A stretch of DNA of 52,998 nucleotides from Clostridia bacterium. Its GTDB lineage: Bacteria > Bacillota > Clostridia > TANB77 > CAG-508. Shown piece by piece: positions 52,911-52,998 of this stretch (positions are counted from its first letter, which is position 1; every line of letters starts with the position of its first letter). The translations under genes were made by a program, and so were the position numbers. The stretch covers positions 1 through 52,998 of the forward strand of contig JAGBAJ010000031.1 in NCBI GenBank assembly GCA_017939755.1, written 5' to 3'. The notes beneath the pieces are model-generated. The model searched no databases and was not told where the DNA came from. It saw nothing but the letters and a program-made list of their open reading frames with translations.

Positions 52911-52998
52911 AAGAGAGTACCAAAAATGATATTGTTTAAATGACCAAAAATAAACATATCGGAGGTGCTCTCTTATGAGTAAAAGTATAACACAAAAA
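52911..52998 (+). mobile_element. 5' end of a probable insertion sequence (truncated by window edge)
   Basis: AAGAGAGTACC at 52911 faces GGTGCTCTCTT at 52964, an inverted pair just before the start codon, next to a gene start typical of IS transposases (below). The 5' inverted repeat of the element may be AAGAGAGTACC itself. The element continues outside the window. Confidence 0.5.
52975..52998 (+). CDS. N terminus of a putative transposase/integrase-type protein (partial)
   Basis: Eight codons, MSKSITQK, with GGAGG nine bases upstream. The opening MSKSITQ followed by a helix-turn-helix is, from memory, common in IS481/IS3-like DDE transposases of clostridia. Too short for certainty. Confidence 0.45.

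Overview
The window is AT-rich chromosomal DNA from a low-GC, Gram-positive, clostridia-like bacterium, probably a strict anaerobe. The evidence is the composition, strong purine-rich ribosome binding sites, TTG/GTG starts, a spore germination protease (gpr), a CotS-like kinase, a SufCBDSU iron-sulfur operon, class II aldolase, IspG of the non-mevalonate pathway, and near-consensus TTGACA-17-TATAAT promoters. No close relative can be named from sequence alone.

Layout. 1-550: 5S rRNA, tRNA-Asn(GTT) and a duplicated tRNA 3' end separated by a hairpin-rich insert. 592-9044: a GC-richer orphan gene, DUF1836 regulator, nitronate monooxygenase-like flavoprotein, a cell-surface/peptidase group (permuted NlpC/P60, anchored metalloprotease, M32 carboxypeptidase, CmpB-like membrane protein), a second free-standing 5S-tRNA-Asn unit with its own promoter, an orphan membrane protein and a CotS-like kinase. 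9088-17221: a LOG-family gene followed by mostly orphan genes, including a lipase-like protein, a metalloprotease-like protein, a YjbR protein and a 628-residue protein in which I see a divergent RelA/SpoT-like signature. 17372-24092: conserved core genes murB, yvcK, glycogen debranching enzyme, holA, gpr. 24455-28203: an operon with a membrane-anchored protein, ABC ATPase, ABC permease and SprT-like protein. 28301-32420: three orphans, one with thirteen exact 36-bp repeats. 32549-39486: a DtxR-like repressor with a palindrome at its own promoter, then sufC-sufB-sufD-sufS-sufU-mnmA. 39606-45130: cysS, DUF1540, a metallo-beta-lactamase protein, fba, smpB. 45278-52824: two small secreted membrane proteins, ispG, an acyl-CoA synthetase, rdgB, rusA, a YtaF/MntP-type protein, a MarR regulator with a CDP-alcohol phosphatidyltransferase. 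The last 24 bases start a transposase-like gene.

How genes work together. SufS/SufU supply sulfur for SufBCD cluster assembly and probably for MnmA tRNA thiolation; the adjacent DtxR-like protein with a cysteine-rich tail is a plausible metal or iron-sulfur sensor for the locus. MurB, YvcK and the debranching enzyme link wall precursor and carbon storage metabolism.

Two patterns stand out above gene level. First, five solitary genes (635-1048, 9179-9718, 28446-30170, 31884-32420, 41570-43096) look richer in G+C and C-rich codons than their neighbours, and each sits alone; four have a near-consensus promoter and all have their own hairpin terminator, like imported self-contained cassettes. 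Second, intergenic spaces hold at least five families of small palindromic repeats, some with compensatory differences between copies and one forming an inverted pair around cysS-DUF1540-MBL. No CRISPR array, complete prophage or complete insertion sequence is visible.
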